A program made the position numbers and the translations under genes. The notes beneath the pieces were generated by a model that was given only the letters and a program-made list of their open reading frames with translations, had not been told where the DNA came from and did not search any database. From Staphylococcus sp. IVB6240 (lineage in GTDB: Bacteria > Bacillota > Bacilli > Staphylococcales > Staphylococcaceae), in contig NZ_CP094718.1 in the NCBI RefSeq assembly GCF_025558425.1, forward strand, positions 1,860,001 to 1,924,000: a stretch of DNA of 64,000 nucleotides. The letters run 5' to 3'. This document shows, one piece after another, positions 9,605 through 18,514 of the stretch. Positions within the stretch are counted from its first letter, which is position 1, and every line of letters starts with the position of its first letter.

Positions 9605-10399
9605 CTATGCCTTTTGATAGCCACCTTTTTGTAGTAATATCTCTAACATTTCTTCATAGCATCCTTTATTGCTAATGATGAATGGACCACCCTTAATAAA
9701 ATCAATCGGTCCTTGTTGAAAGTTCGTCATCTTTAATCCCAGCATGTCAGCAAATAAAAACTGCGCCCCAATATCCCATGGTTTTGCATTTGTATGAATA
9801 TGTACGCCAAATTGACCTGTAAATACTTTCGCAGAATCGAGACCACAAGCACCGATTAAACGATAACCAAATGACGCGTCCAACAAATCATGCATCGTTT
9901 CATCATTTAGCCCCTTATTATTGAATGAAATCAAACAGTCTTTCAACGGGCGCTCTGGTGGTGGTGATAAGCGTTCATCATTCAAGTAAACGCCTTCCCC
10001 TTTAATCGCTTTAAAACGCTTTTGACGTGGAAATTCATCAATATAAGATAGTACAGGCTCGCCATTATAAAATAGGCCCAAAATTAAACAAAAATCATCT
10101 TGTTGTTTCACAAGATTAGCAGTGCCGTCAATTGGATCCAACACCCATGTATAACCCTCTCGCAATCTATCTGTATCATGATGTGCTTCTTCTCCATATA
10201 ATTGATGCTCTGGAAATTCCTTAGTTAACATTTCCTCAAAACTTTGTTCAATCGATTTGTCCACATTCGTCACCAAATCAAAGCGATTGGCTTTCGTTTG
10301 TAAATCCATCTCTTTGATCATAGCTGGCAACATCGTTCGAACTTGGTCGAGCCATTGGATGATGCGTTCATCAATCTGTTTCAACGCTGCTGTATTCAC
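9605..10399 (-). CDS. Inositol monophosphatase family protein
   Basis: About 264 residues. The metal-dependent phosphatase motifs are clear: LYGEEAHHD (metal-binding Glu, about 66-74), DPIDGTANLV (about 90-99) and a C-terminal PWDIGA (about 205) equivalent to the family's WDxAAG. Substrates could be inositol phosphate, PAP or another sugar phosphate. The best-spaced start is the GTG at 10399, 9 bases after AGAGGTG; another in-frame GTG at 10411 overlaps that site. It is transcribed alone and upstream of the LCP gene. Family assignment is firm and substrate unknown. Confidence 0.85.
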   Translation of the reverse strand: MNTAALKQIDERIIQWLDQVRTMLPAMIKEMDLQTKANRFDLVTNVDKSIEQSFEEMLTKEFPEHQLYGEEAHHDTDRLREGYTWVLDPIDGTANLVKQQDDFCLILGLFYNGEPVLSYIDEFPRQKRFKAIKGEGVYLNDERLSPPPERPLKDCLISFNNKGLNDETMHDLLDASFGYRLIGACGLDSAKVFTGQFGVHIHTNAKPWDIGAQFLFADMLGLKMTNFQQGPIDFIKGGPFIISNKGCYEEMLEILLQKGGYQKA

Positions 10400-10511
10400 A
10401 ATTACATTCACCTCTTTAATTATTTATCCATTCATTATCTTCAATGAAGTGTTTCAAACTCATTCATTAATACCTCAAGAACAATAAAATGATTTTCACA
10501 AAAACATTTTA

Positions 10512-11198
10512 TTACTGTAAAAAGTTCTGGTAGTTATCTAATGTAATATCTTGTGTTTTTATTGATTTATAAAATGAATAAGATACGTCTTGAATATGTT
10601 CAATATCAATCGTTTTTGTGTAGCCACCACCAATATGATAGACGACCGCACGCCAAACGCCACTTTCACACAACACACCAATAAACACAACATTTTCTAC
10701 AACGGATTGTTCTAAATCCGTACGATGGTGTTCAATAGCCATTACCTTTCGTTCATGGCAGTATACTAAGATTGCATGAAGTAATCGCGGTAACCGAACA
10801 GGTTGATCCGCTTCAAAACGAATCGTGTCATTCATATGTTGTAAGCTTTGACGCACTGTTACATTTGGATGACGTAATAACTTAGCTATGACAGATTCAA
10901 TCTCTTGATCATATGGCAAACTTGTCTGAGTCATACTTTCTTTCAATATTAAGTAGAGGGCTTGCACTTCATTATCGGAAAAAGTCAATGCATTATGATT
11001 CATCTCTGATTGCATGCGATAGCCACCTTTTTGTCCTGCATGCGTTTGTAAATGCACACCCTTTGCCTCAAGTTCTTGAACATCCCTCAAGACAGTACGC
11101 TTTGACACACCTAATTTTTGTGCCAATGTATCTGCCGTAACATGTTTCATTTCTTGAATCAATTCAATTAATTTTTGCTGACGTGTATCTTTTTTCAT
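10512..11198 (-). CDS. YafY/DeoR-like HTH transcriptional regulator
   Basis: A 228-residue protein. Residues 1-60 carry a winged HTH of the HTH_11 type (QQKLIELIQEMKHVTADTLAQKLGVSKRTVLRDVQELE). The remainder resembles a degenerate WYL-type sensor region with a central VxxxVVENVVFIGVLCESGVWRAVVYH. The start is ATG 11198, 8 bases after AGGGG. The target genes cannot be identified. The gene has no operon partner; the next gene upstream is separated by about 340 bases. Confidence 0.75.
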   Translation of the reverse strand: MKKDTRQQKLIELIQEMKHVTADTLAQKLGVSKRTVLRDVQELEAKGVHLQTHAGQKGGYRMQSEMNHNALTFSDNEVQALYLILKESMTQTSLPYDQEIESVIAKLLRHPNVTVRQSLQHMNDTIRFEADQPVRLPRLLHAILVYCHERKVMAIEHHRTDLEQSVVENVVFIGVLCESGVWRAVVYHIGGGYTKTIDIEHIQDVSYSFYKSIKTQDITLDNYQNFLQ

Positions 11199-11537
11199 AC
11201 ATATCACCCCTTGATTCCAAAAGCATCTTATTTTTATTATAGCATGCTGTTATATAGGTAAGAAAATAGATATAAAAGTGTAAAATTTACTCAAAAACTC
11301 TTAAGAAAACGCTTACAATTGTGGCTAATCTGTGATAATATTTTATTTAGCTACTAGAGGGGGGATGGGTACAAACGCATATTTCAAATGAGGGGTAACT
11401 ATTTCGTCAATAGTAAAGTTTGAAACATGATGTACTTGTTCTATACTAGATTGAACATCTTCAATATTTATTACTTACTTTCCTTTCTATCCGGACAGTG
11501 CATATGCACCGTCCGGTTTCTTTATATCATCATCTGA
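11199..11537. other. Intergenic stretch with one strong hairpin
   Basis: No credible gene is visible. Short frames here have no ribosome-binding site. The stretch holds the promoter region of the HTH regulator and, at 11491-11516, the hairpin listed separately. Confidence 0.6.
11491..11516. terminator. GC-rich hairpin, probable terminator of the CPBP gene
   Basis: Nested arms CCGGAC/GTCCGG enclose a perfect GTGCATATGCAC palindrome, with single-base bulges between. It lies 22 bases after the CPBP stop on the minus strand. The T tracts on both sides are weak, so an operator role cannot be excluded. Confidence 0.55.
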
Positions 11538-12269
11538 TTAAATAAAATCAAGCAAAGTTGATATGAAGTTATTCAGGATATGGAATGCTATGGAGACACC
11601 TAAATTACAACCACTTTTAATGTACAACCACACAATCGGAATCGCTAACAGTAAGTAGTCTATCATTTCAAATGGTGATTCTGCAGAGGTCACATGCATA
11701 CCTGCAAATAAAATGGCTGAAATAACACCCATCACATAAACATTAAACTTCTTCCCTAACTCTCCAATTAGAATATTCCGGAATATAATTTCTTCTACAA
11801 TCGGTCCTATCACTACAATAAACAACAAGTTAATAGGCAATAGCACATTCCATTGCGTTAAACTATCTAACATTGCTTCATTCTGTGTTGTCTCATATTG
11901 ATACTGTTCAGGGATAAATTGCGTTAAATAATCATACACTTGCCATGAAATATACGTAAGCACATAAACAACAATAATCCATATCCAATATTGACGAATC
12001 CCTTGCAACCCTATTCGAAAGCGGTTAGGCATTTCACGTTTATGTAGCAGCCAAAAGCAGAGAATAACTAGAATATAACTCGCAGCACCAGTAATTGAAT
12101 CTACTATGTCAAAATAGTCCAGTGACGTTAGCCATTGGAGTTGGTTGGTATCCTTTAATATCAATAATACTATTCCGATTATCAATCCTAGAACTAACTC
12201 TGCAATTACCAAAATAGGCAATAACCATAAATCACGCCATGCAATATCTTTCCATTGATACTTTGTCAT
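11538..12269 (-). CDS. CPBP (Abi/CAAX-type) intramembrane protease
   Basis: A 243-residue polytopic membrane protein with about seven hydrophobic segments. The CPBP signature is intact: IVEEIIFRNILIGEL (Glu-Glu-x3-Arg, about 160-174) followed by AGMHVTS (His, about 195-201) and a third conserved segment with HILNNF (His/Asn). These residues form the glutamate-type intramembrane protease site. Staphylococcal members such as MroQ process peptides or affect signalling. The start ATG at 12269 follows GAGGAGG. No partner gene suggests a substrate. Confidence 0.82.
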   Translation of the reverse strand: MTKYQWKDIAWRDLWLLPILVIAELVLGLIIGIVLLILKDTNQLQWLTSLDYFDIVDSITGAASYILVILCFWLLHKREMPNRFRIGLQGIRQYWIWIIVVYVLTYISWQVYDYLTQFIPEQYQYETTQNEAMLDSLTQWNVLLPINLLFIVVIGPIVEEIIFRNILIGELGKKFNVYVMGVISAILFAGMHVTSAESPFEMIDYLLLAIPIVWLYIKSGCNLGVSIAFHILNNFISTLLDFI

Positions 12270-12430
12270 TGTATTCCTCCTCGATGTAGCGGAGTGAAGA
12301 AGTTGGTGGAATTGCTAATTTCAAGACACCATATATCGGTCTCCTAAAACGCAAATTTATGATGCACCAACTCCTACTCCATCTCAAAACCCCTTACTTT
12401 CTTATATATTATACTAAAAAGGAGTTTGTT

Positions 12431-12787
12431 ATGAATCTCTCTAAAAATCTTACACTCACAACAGCCTATCATCAGTTACAAAATCTTTTAACACTTGTCG
12501 ATCATTATGACTTAGCACGTTCAAAAAAACAGAACCCTCTCATTGAAGAACGCTTGAAAATATTAGAAGATTGTGTGGCCAACTACATTTTAGACCTTTC
12601 TCATCCAGATGAAACACCTATTTTCCCCTTTCAAAATTATGACGTTTACTATTACTGCTTGCGCCAGTTACATCAAAACCCATTGACTCACATTGAAATA
12701 GGGAGTCAAGAAAAGGTCAATGCTGGATATATCGAGGTAATTTTACGTGCAATGCAACATTTACAAGCATTTACATTAAGAACCTAA
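12431..12787 (+). CDS. Hypothetical protein, 118 residues
   Basis: Starts at ATG 12431 after AAAAAGGAG. The product is soluble and largely helical (MNLSKNLTLTTAYHQLQNLL at its N-terminus, a YDVYYYCLRQLHQNP region near residue 75). I recognise no family. It is a single gene closed by the strong terminator at 12796-12844 and divergent from the CPBP gene. A good ribosome-binding site, own terminator and normal composition support a real gene. Confidence 0.7.
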   Translation: MNLSKNLTLTTAYHQLQNLLTLVDHYDLARSKKQNPLIEERLKILEDCVANYILDLSHPDETPIFPFQNYDVYYYCLRQLHQNPLTHIEIGSQEKVNAGYIEVILRAMQHLQAFTLRT

Positions 12788-12795
12788 TCACGAAA

Positions 12796-12844
12796 AAAGA
12801 GGTTGCAACATTTAGAGAAATTCTAAATGCCGCAACCTCTTTAT
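12796..12844. terminator. Bidirectional terminator
   Basis: A long stem, AAAGAGGTTGC plus CATTTAGA pairing with TCTAAATG plus GCAACCTCTTT, with a two-base internal loop. It separates the convergent hypothetical gene and the amino-acid permease. Confidence 0.9.
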
Positions 12845-12860
12845 TGTGTATGTGTTTTAA

Positions 12861-14249
12861 TTACAATTTAAATTCTTCTTTGTCTCGTTTATGATAACCA
12901 CGCATGAAGAAGAATAATCCCATGAATCCTAAGAATAAGAAACCAATAATAACAGAAACGCGTGTTTCACCATTGATTAACATACCTACTAATACAAGTA
13001 CTAAGAAAGCAATTGTTAAGTAGTTTGAGAATGGTGCAAATGGCATTTTGAATGGATGGTCTTTTACCTTCTCAGGGAACTTTTTACGGAATTGAATGTG
13101 ACTGAATAAAATCATAAACCATGGTACCATACCTGGTAAAATAGACGCACTATAAACGTATACGAAAATATTTTCAGATCCTTGAATAATTAAAGGAAGT
13201 ACGACGTTTAAGATAACACCAACAAAAATACCGATTGATACCGCTAATACTGCATAGAACGGAACGCCATTCTTCATTACTTTTGTAAATGATTTTGGCA
13301 ATTGTCCGTGTTGTGCCAATGTATAAATCATACGACTTGAACTAAAGATACCTGAGTTACATCCAGACATTGCTGCTGTAATAACAACAAAGTTGATTAA
13401 ACCTGCTGCAATTGTAATACCCACTTTTGCAAATGTCGCAACAAATGGTGAACCAAGATCTTGCAAGTCATTCCATGGATATACAGTCACAATAACAAAG
13501 ATCGCACCAATATAGAAGATTAAAATACGCCAAATAACCCCGTTGACAGCCTTTTTAATATTCTTTTGTGGATCTTTTGTTTCACCTGCTGTAATACCAA
13601 TCAGTTCAACACCCTGATATGAACCGATAACAATTGATAATGCAAAGAAAAAGCCTAACCAGCCGTTTGGTAAAAAGCCACCATGCTCAGTTAAGTTACC
13701 AAGTCCAATTGGCTCTCCGCCATTACCAATACCAAAGAAAATAAGTCCAAATCCTGCAATAATCATCAAGATAATTGTTACAATCTTGATCATAGCGAAC
13801 CAGAATTCAAATTCACCAAATGCTTTAACAGAAATCATATTCGCCGCTGCTAAAGTTACGATTACGATAATACCTGGAATCCATGTTGGTAATTCTGGCC
13901 ACCAGAACTGCATATATGCACCAACGGCAATCACTTCTGACATCCCTACAACGATCCATTGAAAGATGTTTGCCCAAGCTGTAATGTAGCCTGCAACTGG
14001 ATGTAAATAATCTGTCGCATAGTTCGCAAATGATCCTGTAGTAGGATATAAGTAAACCATCTCACCCATTGCACGCATGACTAAGAATAAAAATAGCCCT
14101 GCTAATAAGTATGCAAAGATAACGGATGGTCCGGTCCAAGCAATTGTGCTTGATGCTCCCATAAACAAACCAACACCGATTGTGCCCCCAAGCGCAATCA
14201 TTTGAATTTGACGAGAGCTTAACCCTCTGTGTAATTGATTATCTTCCAT
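12861..14249 (-). CDS. APC-family amino-acid permease (CycA/GabP-like)
   Basis: A 462-residue transporter with about 12 membrane helices. The N-terminal GLSSRQIQMIALGGTIGVGLFMGASS is the signature of the AAT subfamily of APC permeases, followed by the conserved YLYPTTGSFANYA loop and SYQGVELIGITAGE in helix 6. It would import amino acids with protons; the S. aureus relatives recalled from memory are of the D-serine/D-alanine/glycine permease group. Substrate cannot be fixed from sequence. The start ATG at 14249 lies 10 bases after AAGGAGAGGG. It is transcribed alone. Confidence 0.88.
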   Translation of the reverse strand: MEDNQLHRGLSSRQIQMIALGGTIGVGLFMGASSTIAWTGPSVIFAYLLAGLFLFLVMRAMGEMVYLYPTTGSFANYATDYLHPVAGYITAWANIFQWIVVGMSEVIAVGAYMQFWWPELPTWIPGIIVIVTLAAANMISVKAFGEFEFWFAMIKIVTIILMIIAGFGLIFFGIGNGGEPIGLGNLTEHGGFLPNGWLGFFFALSIVIGSYQGVELIGITAGETKDPQKNIKKAVNGVIWRILIFYIGAIFVIVTVYPWNDLQDLGSPFVATFAKVGITIAAGLINFVVITAAMSGCNSGIFSSSRMIYTLAQHGQLPKSFTKVMKNGVPFYAVLAVSIGIFVGVILNVVLPLIIQGSENIFVYVYSASILPGMVPWFMILFSHIQFRKKFPEKVKDHPFKMPFAPFSNYLTIAFLVLVLVGMLINGETRVSVIIGFLFLGFMGLFFFMRGYHKRDKEEFKL

Positions 14250-14726
14250 GACAATCTACCCTCTCCTTGAAACCCCTGATTTTTAAAAGTATGTAAACTT
14301 TTCATCGTTATTATACTATATTTTATTAATGTATAAAGCGTATTTTGAAATTGTCATTTTTTCCTCATACTCAAAATTTTTTGTTGTCACTTCTATAATA
14401 ATATTTTCAGCTTATTTATAAGATATTTCTATATAGTTTTGGAATTTTCTATTAGTCTACTAATTTTCAAAACGTTGATATGACAGCGTTTTCAAAGGTT
14501 TTTGAAAAGTGTTTTTATCTCGATATAAATTCTATTAATATATAATTTTTCTACATCGTGAAAATTTTCAACATCATTTCAATATCATATAATCATTATT
14601 ATTATTCATCTGCACATAAAATATAAATGTCATTTTATCGCCATAAAATATTATGTGAACATATTCACATAATGATTTCAACAAGTTATACTAGTCTTTA
14701 TTACAAATGGAAAGGAAATTTGTCGT
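14250..14726. other. AT-rich divergent promoter region
   Basis: 477 bases between the permease and the formate/nitrite channel. No coding frame is visible. The only strong signals are the Rex-type operator and overlapping promoter near its right end, listed separately. Confidence 0.6.
14651..14692 (+). promoter_or_regulatory. Rex-type operator overlapping the -35 of the FNT gene
   Basis: A perfect inverted repeat at 14651-14672, arms TTATGTGAA and TTCACATAA around CATA, matches the core TGTGAA-N4-TTCACA of the Rex consensus. The right arm supplies the -35 (TTCACA, 14664-14669). After a 17-base spacer comes the -10 TATACT (14687-14692), 35 bases before the start codon. Rex represses fermentative and anaerobic genes until NADH rises. 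Box and promoter are seen; binding by Rex is inferred. Confidence 0.75.
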
Positions 14727-15581
14727 ATGAATGATACGAATATTAAATGGGATACGATATTTTATGGTCGTAAGTGGGTTTCAAATATTATCGAAACCAT
14801 TCAAAAGAAAGATGTACTACACAGCTTCTATATGAAGCGCTACTTAATGCGTGCGATGATGGCGGGTTTTATTATTAGCATTATCTCCGTATTTGTACTC
14901 ATGGTTAAAACAACATTTGCACCTGACGTTCCTTTAGGTGTTGTCAATATGATTGGTTCAATTACATTTAGCTTTGCACTTGTTCTGATCTTATTCACAA
15001 ACTCCGAACTGCTTACCAGTAATTTTATGTATTTTACGGTAGGACTTTATTATCATTTAATACAGCCAATGCGTGTATTAAAAATATTTATGCTTTGCTT
15101 TTTCGGTAATATTGCCGGGGCGTTTATCTTCTTCGCTATATTACGCTGTAGTGATGTGATGTCGGCAGATATGGTTGCGATGTTGAATCAAATGATACAC
15201 ACCAAAACAGAAGTATATAACTTTCAAAATATCCTTGTTCGCGCTATCTTTGCGAACTTCTTTATCAATATTGCACTTGTCATTGCCATGCAAATTGATG
15301 ATGTTTATGCCAAAATGTTTGTCATGATGTTTGGTGTCACAATTTTTGCTTTTATGGGCTTTGAACACGTTGTATATAATGCCACGCTATTTGTCGGTCA
15401 ATTATTTTATGATTTCTCTGCTGTACATGTGATAGGCATGTTGAAAAATATTGTAGCAGCGTTTGTCGGGAACTATATTGGCGGTGGGCTTATCATTGGC
15501 TTATTTTATGCTTATCTTAATGATCACGGCCAATTTGAGACAATTAAAAAGGCTAATAAGATACAACGACTTAATAAGTAG
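14727..15581 (+). CDS. Formate/nitrite transporter (FNT) family channel
   Basis: A 284-residue protein with six hydrophobic segments. FNT hallmarks are the pore loop in TNSELLTSNFMYFTVG (about 90-105) and GFEHVVYNATLF (about 210-221), where the channel His sits. FNT pentamers move formate, nitrite or related anions across the membrane. Formate dehydrogenase in the same window makes formate a reasonable cargo, but the Rex-type operator also fits the nirC-like nitrite gene of S. aureus. The start ATG at 14727 follows AAAGGAAA. Two small membrane genes follow. Confidence 0.88.
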   Translation: MNDTNIKWDTIFYGRKWVSNIIETIQKKDVLHSFYMKRYLMRAMMAGFIISIISVFVLMVKTTFAPDVPLGVVNMIGSITFSFALVLILFTNSELLTSNFMYFTVGLYYHLIQPMRVLKIFMLCFFGNIAGAFIFFAILRCSDVMSADMVAMLNQMIHTKTEVYNFQNILVRAIFANFFINIALVIAMQIDDVYAKMFVMMFGVTIFAFMGFEHVVYNATLFVGQLFYDFSAVHVIGMLKNIVAAFVGNYIGGGLIIGLFYAYLNDHGQFETIKKANKIQRLNK

Positions 15582-15635
15582 CTTTTAAACATGTATGTTA
15601 TACTGGCTATAATTATTTAATAGATGGAGGCCATC

Positions 15636-15968
15636 ATGAAACATACACATAAAGCACTGGTTATTTCACTCTTTCTTGGCATCATCTTTTTTGTTGTCAA
15701 TTTCATGTCTCATACCGCACCACTCAGTATGATTATTATTAAATCTTTACTTGTCGCAATAATATTCGGCGTACTCTATATGCTCACATTCACTTTACTT
15801 GATTCTGAAGAGCGTCGTATCCAATACGGTGTGCCATTAGTGATTGGCGTCGCACTCGGTGCATTAATTGGTACAAAGTTAGAACAGCCGATTATTTGTA
15901 CGTTAGTCGGTATTGCCATTGCTTTAATCGTAGGCTACCTGTATGGCCGTATCAAAGGAGTGCGATAA
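15636..15968 (+). CDS. Small membrane protein, four hydrophobic segments
   Basis: A 110-residue protein starting at ATG 15636, 7 bases after TGGAGG; an in-frame ATG at 15624 overlaps that ribosome-binding site. Hydrophobic stretches lie at about 8-25, 31-52, 66-80 and 84-104, separated by an LLDSEERRIQYG loop. No family recognised. Its stop is one base before the ATG of the next gene, so the pair is translationally linked. It may be read from the FNT promoter. Confidence 0.75.
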   Translation: MKHTHKALVISLFLGIIFFVVNFMSHTAPLSMIIIKSLLVAIIFGVLYMLTFTLLDSEERRIQYGVPLVIGVALGALIGTKLEQPIICTLVGIAIALIVGYLYGRIKGVR

Positions 15969-15969
15969 G

Positions 15970-16146
15970 ATGTCAACACTTGCTATTATTCTGATTATCC
16001 TATTAATCATTAGCTTCATTCCAAATGCCTATGTGCTATATAAGTCAAACAAAGCAGGCAACGTCAACCCACGCGTCAAATTAATGGTGGGCATTGATGC
16101 CATGCTTGTCATCTTAATTGTAGCAGCACTATTCTTTTTGACATAA
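15970..16146 (+). CDS. 58-residue two-helix membrane protein
   Basis: Starts at ATG 15970 with AAAGGAG inside the end of the preceding gene. Two hydrophobic segments (about 4-22 and 36-57) flank a basic loop YKSNKAGNVNPRVKL. No known motif. It is coupled to the gene at 15636 and ended by the terminator at 16151. Confidence 0.75.
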   Translation: MSTLAIILIILLIISFIPNAYVLYKSNKAGNVNPRVKLMVGIDAMLVILIVAALFFLT

Positions 16147-16150
16147 TACA

Positions 16151-16198
16151 AAACTGGTCCTAACAAGAAATTCAAACTTGTTAGGACCGGTTATTTTT
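16151..16198. terminator. Bidirectional terminator
   Basis: A stem CTGGTCCTAACAAG with CTTGTTAGGACCGG around a 9-base loop, followed by TTATTTTTAT on the plus strand. It serves the plus-strand small membrane genes and overlaps the end of the minus-strand 59-residue gene. Confidence 0.9.
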
Positions 16199-16376
16199 AT
16201 AAGAAGAATTGATATAAAATAATCATGCCAATCGCATAAATAACTAAGCCAACGACACATGACAATACATGTATACGCATTGGAATATGGCGTTGTCTTC
16301 TCGGTGCAATCACTAAGTTACCAGCAATAAAACATAACGGTATGACAATAAAAAACATGAGTTGTTCAAAATTCAT
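16197..16376 (-). CDS. 59-residue membrane protein coupled to the HAD gene
   Basis: Runs from ATG 16376 to TAA 16199-16197. Its start overlaps the HAD stop as ATGA, and GAAGGGAAAAG upstream supplies a ribosome-binding site, so it is very likely a translated operon partner. It has two hydrophobic helices (about 6-24 and 36-57) and a basic APRRQRHIPMRIH middle loop. The function is unknown. Its helix-basic loop-helix layout resembles the 58-residue protein ending at 16146 on the other strand, though no sequence identity is claimed. Confidence 0.75.
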   Translation of the reverse strand: MNFEQLMFFIVIPLCFIAGNLVIAPRRQRHIPMRIHVLSCVVGLVIYAIGMIILYQFFL

Positions 16377-17017
16377 AGTCTTTTCCCTTCAAAATAACGT
16401 TCAATAAGTGTTGTTAAGTCTGTATCTTTATCTGTCAGTGGCAGTTCACTAAAATCGCCTGTTTCTGTCATTTGATTGGTATTTACGATAACATCCAAGC
16501 CGGCACGAATTGCAGCAGTTGCCCCTCTGACTGAATCCTCAATTGCCAAACAATACGCTGGATTATGGTTTAATGCTTGTACCGCTGTTAAATACAAATC
16601 AGGTTCTGGTTTTACTTCTTCTACATCTTCTCTACCAACAATCGCTGACACATAATCATTCAATCCTAGTGTTTCAAAGAGTGGCATAATATCTTGACGT
16701 GCACTGCTTGTCGCAATGGCCATTGGAATATGACGTTGTTTTAATTGTTTCATAAACGTCTCAATACCTGGTCTCAATGGTAAATGGGCAGCACTGTCAT
16801 GATGTTCACGGTAAAGTTCTGTAACCTTTTCCTCTCCTAATAGCGAAACAATATGTTCATGTAACGCTAGCGCACGTCCACCAATGTTTTCGCGATAAAA
16901 CGCTAAACTGACAGGCTCATGTCCTTCTGCTTTTAAATATTTATTAATAACCTCATACAGATGTTGCTCTGTATCTATCATCGTACCATCAAAGTCGAAT
17001 ATCACTGCTCGATACAT
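16373..17017 (-). CDS. HAD-superfamily hydrolase (beta-phosphoglucomutase-like)
   Basis: A 214-residue protein. HAD motifs are in order: motif I DFDGTMIDTEQ (nucleophile Asp about 9, general acid Asp about 11), motif II AIATSSAR (about 109), motif III Lys in VKPEPDLYLTA (about 145) and motif IV IEDSVRGATAA (about 168). The cap insertion between motifs I and II places it in the CbbY/PgmB/Gph group, which act on sugar phosphates or phosphoglycolate. The start ATG at 17017 follows GAGGAGGAATAAAG. The substrate cannot be assigned. Confidence 0.85.
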   Translation of the reverse strand: MYRAVIFDFDGTMIDTEQHLYEVINKYLKAEGHEPVSLAFYRENIGGRALALHEHIVSLLGEEKVTELYREHHDSAAHLPLRPGIETFMKQLKQRHIPMAIATSSARQDIMPLFETLGLNDYVSAIVGREDVEEVKPEPDLYLTAVQALNHNPAYCLAIEDSVRGATAAIRAGLDVIVNTNQMTETGDFSELPLTDKDTDLTTLIERYFEGKRL

Positions 17018-17144
17018 TCTTTATTCCTCCTCAAAAGCTTATGCATTTAGTGTAACAAATACATCATGACAATTCATAATTGTCGAGGTCCAAAATCACG
17101 TCCTCTTTTATTTGTTTCTCAAAGCATGTATTCACTTCAAAAAT

Positions 17145-17190
17145 AAACACGCATACGCTTTTCATTTTACTAAAGGTATGCGTGACTTTT
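17145..17190 (-). terminator. Terminator after the glyoxalase-fold dioxygenase
   Basis: On the minus strand CACGCATACC pairs with the 3' GTATGCGTG arm across a T/A-rich inner stem, followed by TTTATTTTT. It begins 2 bases after the stop of the gene at 17193. Confidence 0.8.
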
Positions 17191-17192
17191 TA

Positions 17193-18035
17193 TTAATCTA
17201 CAAAATCATTCGTAACATCTATTGTCGCAAATTCATATGTAATACCATTTTGTGTATAATACAATGATTCAAACCATTTACGGTCAATAATCCCAGTATG
17301 CTTCACTTTCATCGCATCATGTAACATCGCGACCTGTTCTAAAGACTTATGACTCGCTACACCGATCGCATGATGATGAACATAACCTCGTCCAGGACGT
17401 ACAACCGGTCCTGACTTCTCAATGACGAGAAGATCTGTGTAATGGCCTGTTGTGTCTAATGACAACAGAGTCCCTTCTGCCACTTCATATGCTTCATAGC
17501 CCAATTGATCTTTCAAATAGGCAACGGTCTTTTCTTTTTCTTGTACGTGAAGTTCAATCGGTCCTAACCCTAAAATTTGATATTGTTCTGGAACATCATT
17601 ATCGACTGGGTTTCGCCAACTACCCGGTACTTTTCGTTGTTCATTATCAATCAATACAAATGACAACTGCTCCGGATCATCAAAAAAACGCGCATTATGT
17701 CCTAAATAAGTTCCCTGTGTCACCGCAATGCCTGCTTGGCGAAGACGTTGCTCAAAATAATTAAGACTCTCTTCTCCTTCAACAAGCAAGCCGATACGCG
17801 CAATCATATTTGTGCCTTTACGCATCTGCCCTGCATTCGGCAATTCAAAGAAGGTCAGTAATGTCCCTACTACTCCTTCATTGTCACCATAAAATAAATG
17901 AACCATGTCTTCATTATCTTGATTGACGGTCTCTTTAACCAATTTCAACCCAAGAACTTCTGTATAAAAGTGTTTGTTTTCTTCTTTATTTTTTGTATAC
18001 ATCGATATGTGATGATGCGTTAAAACAACTGTCAC
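17193..18035 (-). CDS. Ring-cleaving dioxygenase of the glyoxalase/VOC fold
   Basis: About 280 residues made of two VOC modules. Metal-binding positions are visible: His in THHHISMYT at the N-terminus, His in GYVHHHAIGVAS (second module, about 220) and Glu in ITYEFATID at the C-terminus. Staphylococcal and Bacillus relatives (MhqO/MhqE type) open hydroquinone or catechol rings during quinone stress. I place the start at GTG 18035, 9 bases after TGGAG; the frame extends to an ATG at 18050 without a ribosome-binding site. No MhqR-like regulator is adjacent. Confidence 0.8.
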   Translation of the reverse strand: MTVVLTHHHISMYTKNKEENKHFYTEVLGLKLVKETVNQDNEDMVHLFYGDNEGVVGTLLTFFELPNAGQMRKGTNMIARIGLLVEGEESLNYFEQRLRQAGIAVTQGTYLGHNARFFDDPEQLSFVLIDNEQRKVPGSWRNPVDNDVPEQYQILGLGPIELHVQEKEKTVAYLKDQLGYEAYEVAEGTLLSLDTTGHYTDLLVIEKSGPVVRPGRGYVHHHAIGVASHKSLEQVAMLHDAMKVKHTGIIDRKWFESLYYTQNGITYEFATIDVTNDFVD

Positions 18036-18080
18036 TCTATTCATCTCCATTTACTATGCATGTCTACCCTTATCTAACTA

Positions 18081-18353
18081 TCATACCATTGGAAAAAGGT
18101 ATATACATACAAAACCTATGATAATTATAGCACCAGGAAAGGCCAATGTTTGAATGAAACGCACTTTACGAGAGGATAACTCTGTACGTGCTAACCATGT
18201 TTCTAGTATCACACTGAATGCAATCACACTTAACATCAGAATAAGAAATACCTGAGCTCCATTTTCATAGTGTGTCAAAAATCCTGATGATAGGATGACC
18301 ATCGTTACGAAGAGCATACATGTAATCATATAGCGTTGTAATACTCTAACCAT
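18081..18353 (-). CDS. Small membrane protein, about 90 residues
   Basis: Three hydrophobic segments with a short basic loop (LARTELSSRKVRFIQ, about 57-71). The start at ATG 18353 gives good spacing to AAGGA; the frame also has in-frame ATG codons at 18359 and 18383. I do not recognise the family. It lies between the dioxygenase and the symporter and appears to be transcribed alone. Confidence 0.65.
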   Translation of the reverse strand: MVRVLQRYMITCMLFVTMVILSSGFLTHYENGAQVFLILMLSVIAFSVILETWLARTELSSRKVRFIQTLAFPGAIIIIGFVCIYLFPMV

Positions 18354-18459
18354 CAACATCACGTCCTTTGTTATCAAATACATTGTGAGATTAAAAATGT
18401 ACTTAACCTTAGTTAAATATTATTTTCGCACAACCTAATGATTTTGTAAAAGTAAACAA

Positions 18460-18505
18460 AAAAGTAAGCGCAGAAATCTTATAAACTCAAGACTCCTGCG
18501 CCATG
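18460..18505 (-). terminator. Probable terminator after the bile-acid-type symporter
   Basis: On the minus strand GCGCAG pairs with CTGCGC and an inner TCTT with AAGA. A TTACTTTTTTG tract follows. The stem has internal loops, so it is weaker than its neighbours. Confidence 0.55.
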
Positions 18506-18514
18506 TTTTATCAA

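Noticed and set aside
11429..11545. A 39-codon plus-strand ORF across the hairpin at 11491
   Set aside because: No ribosome-binding site, and it reads through a strong hairpin into the end of the CPBP gene.
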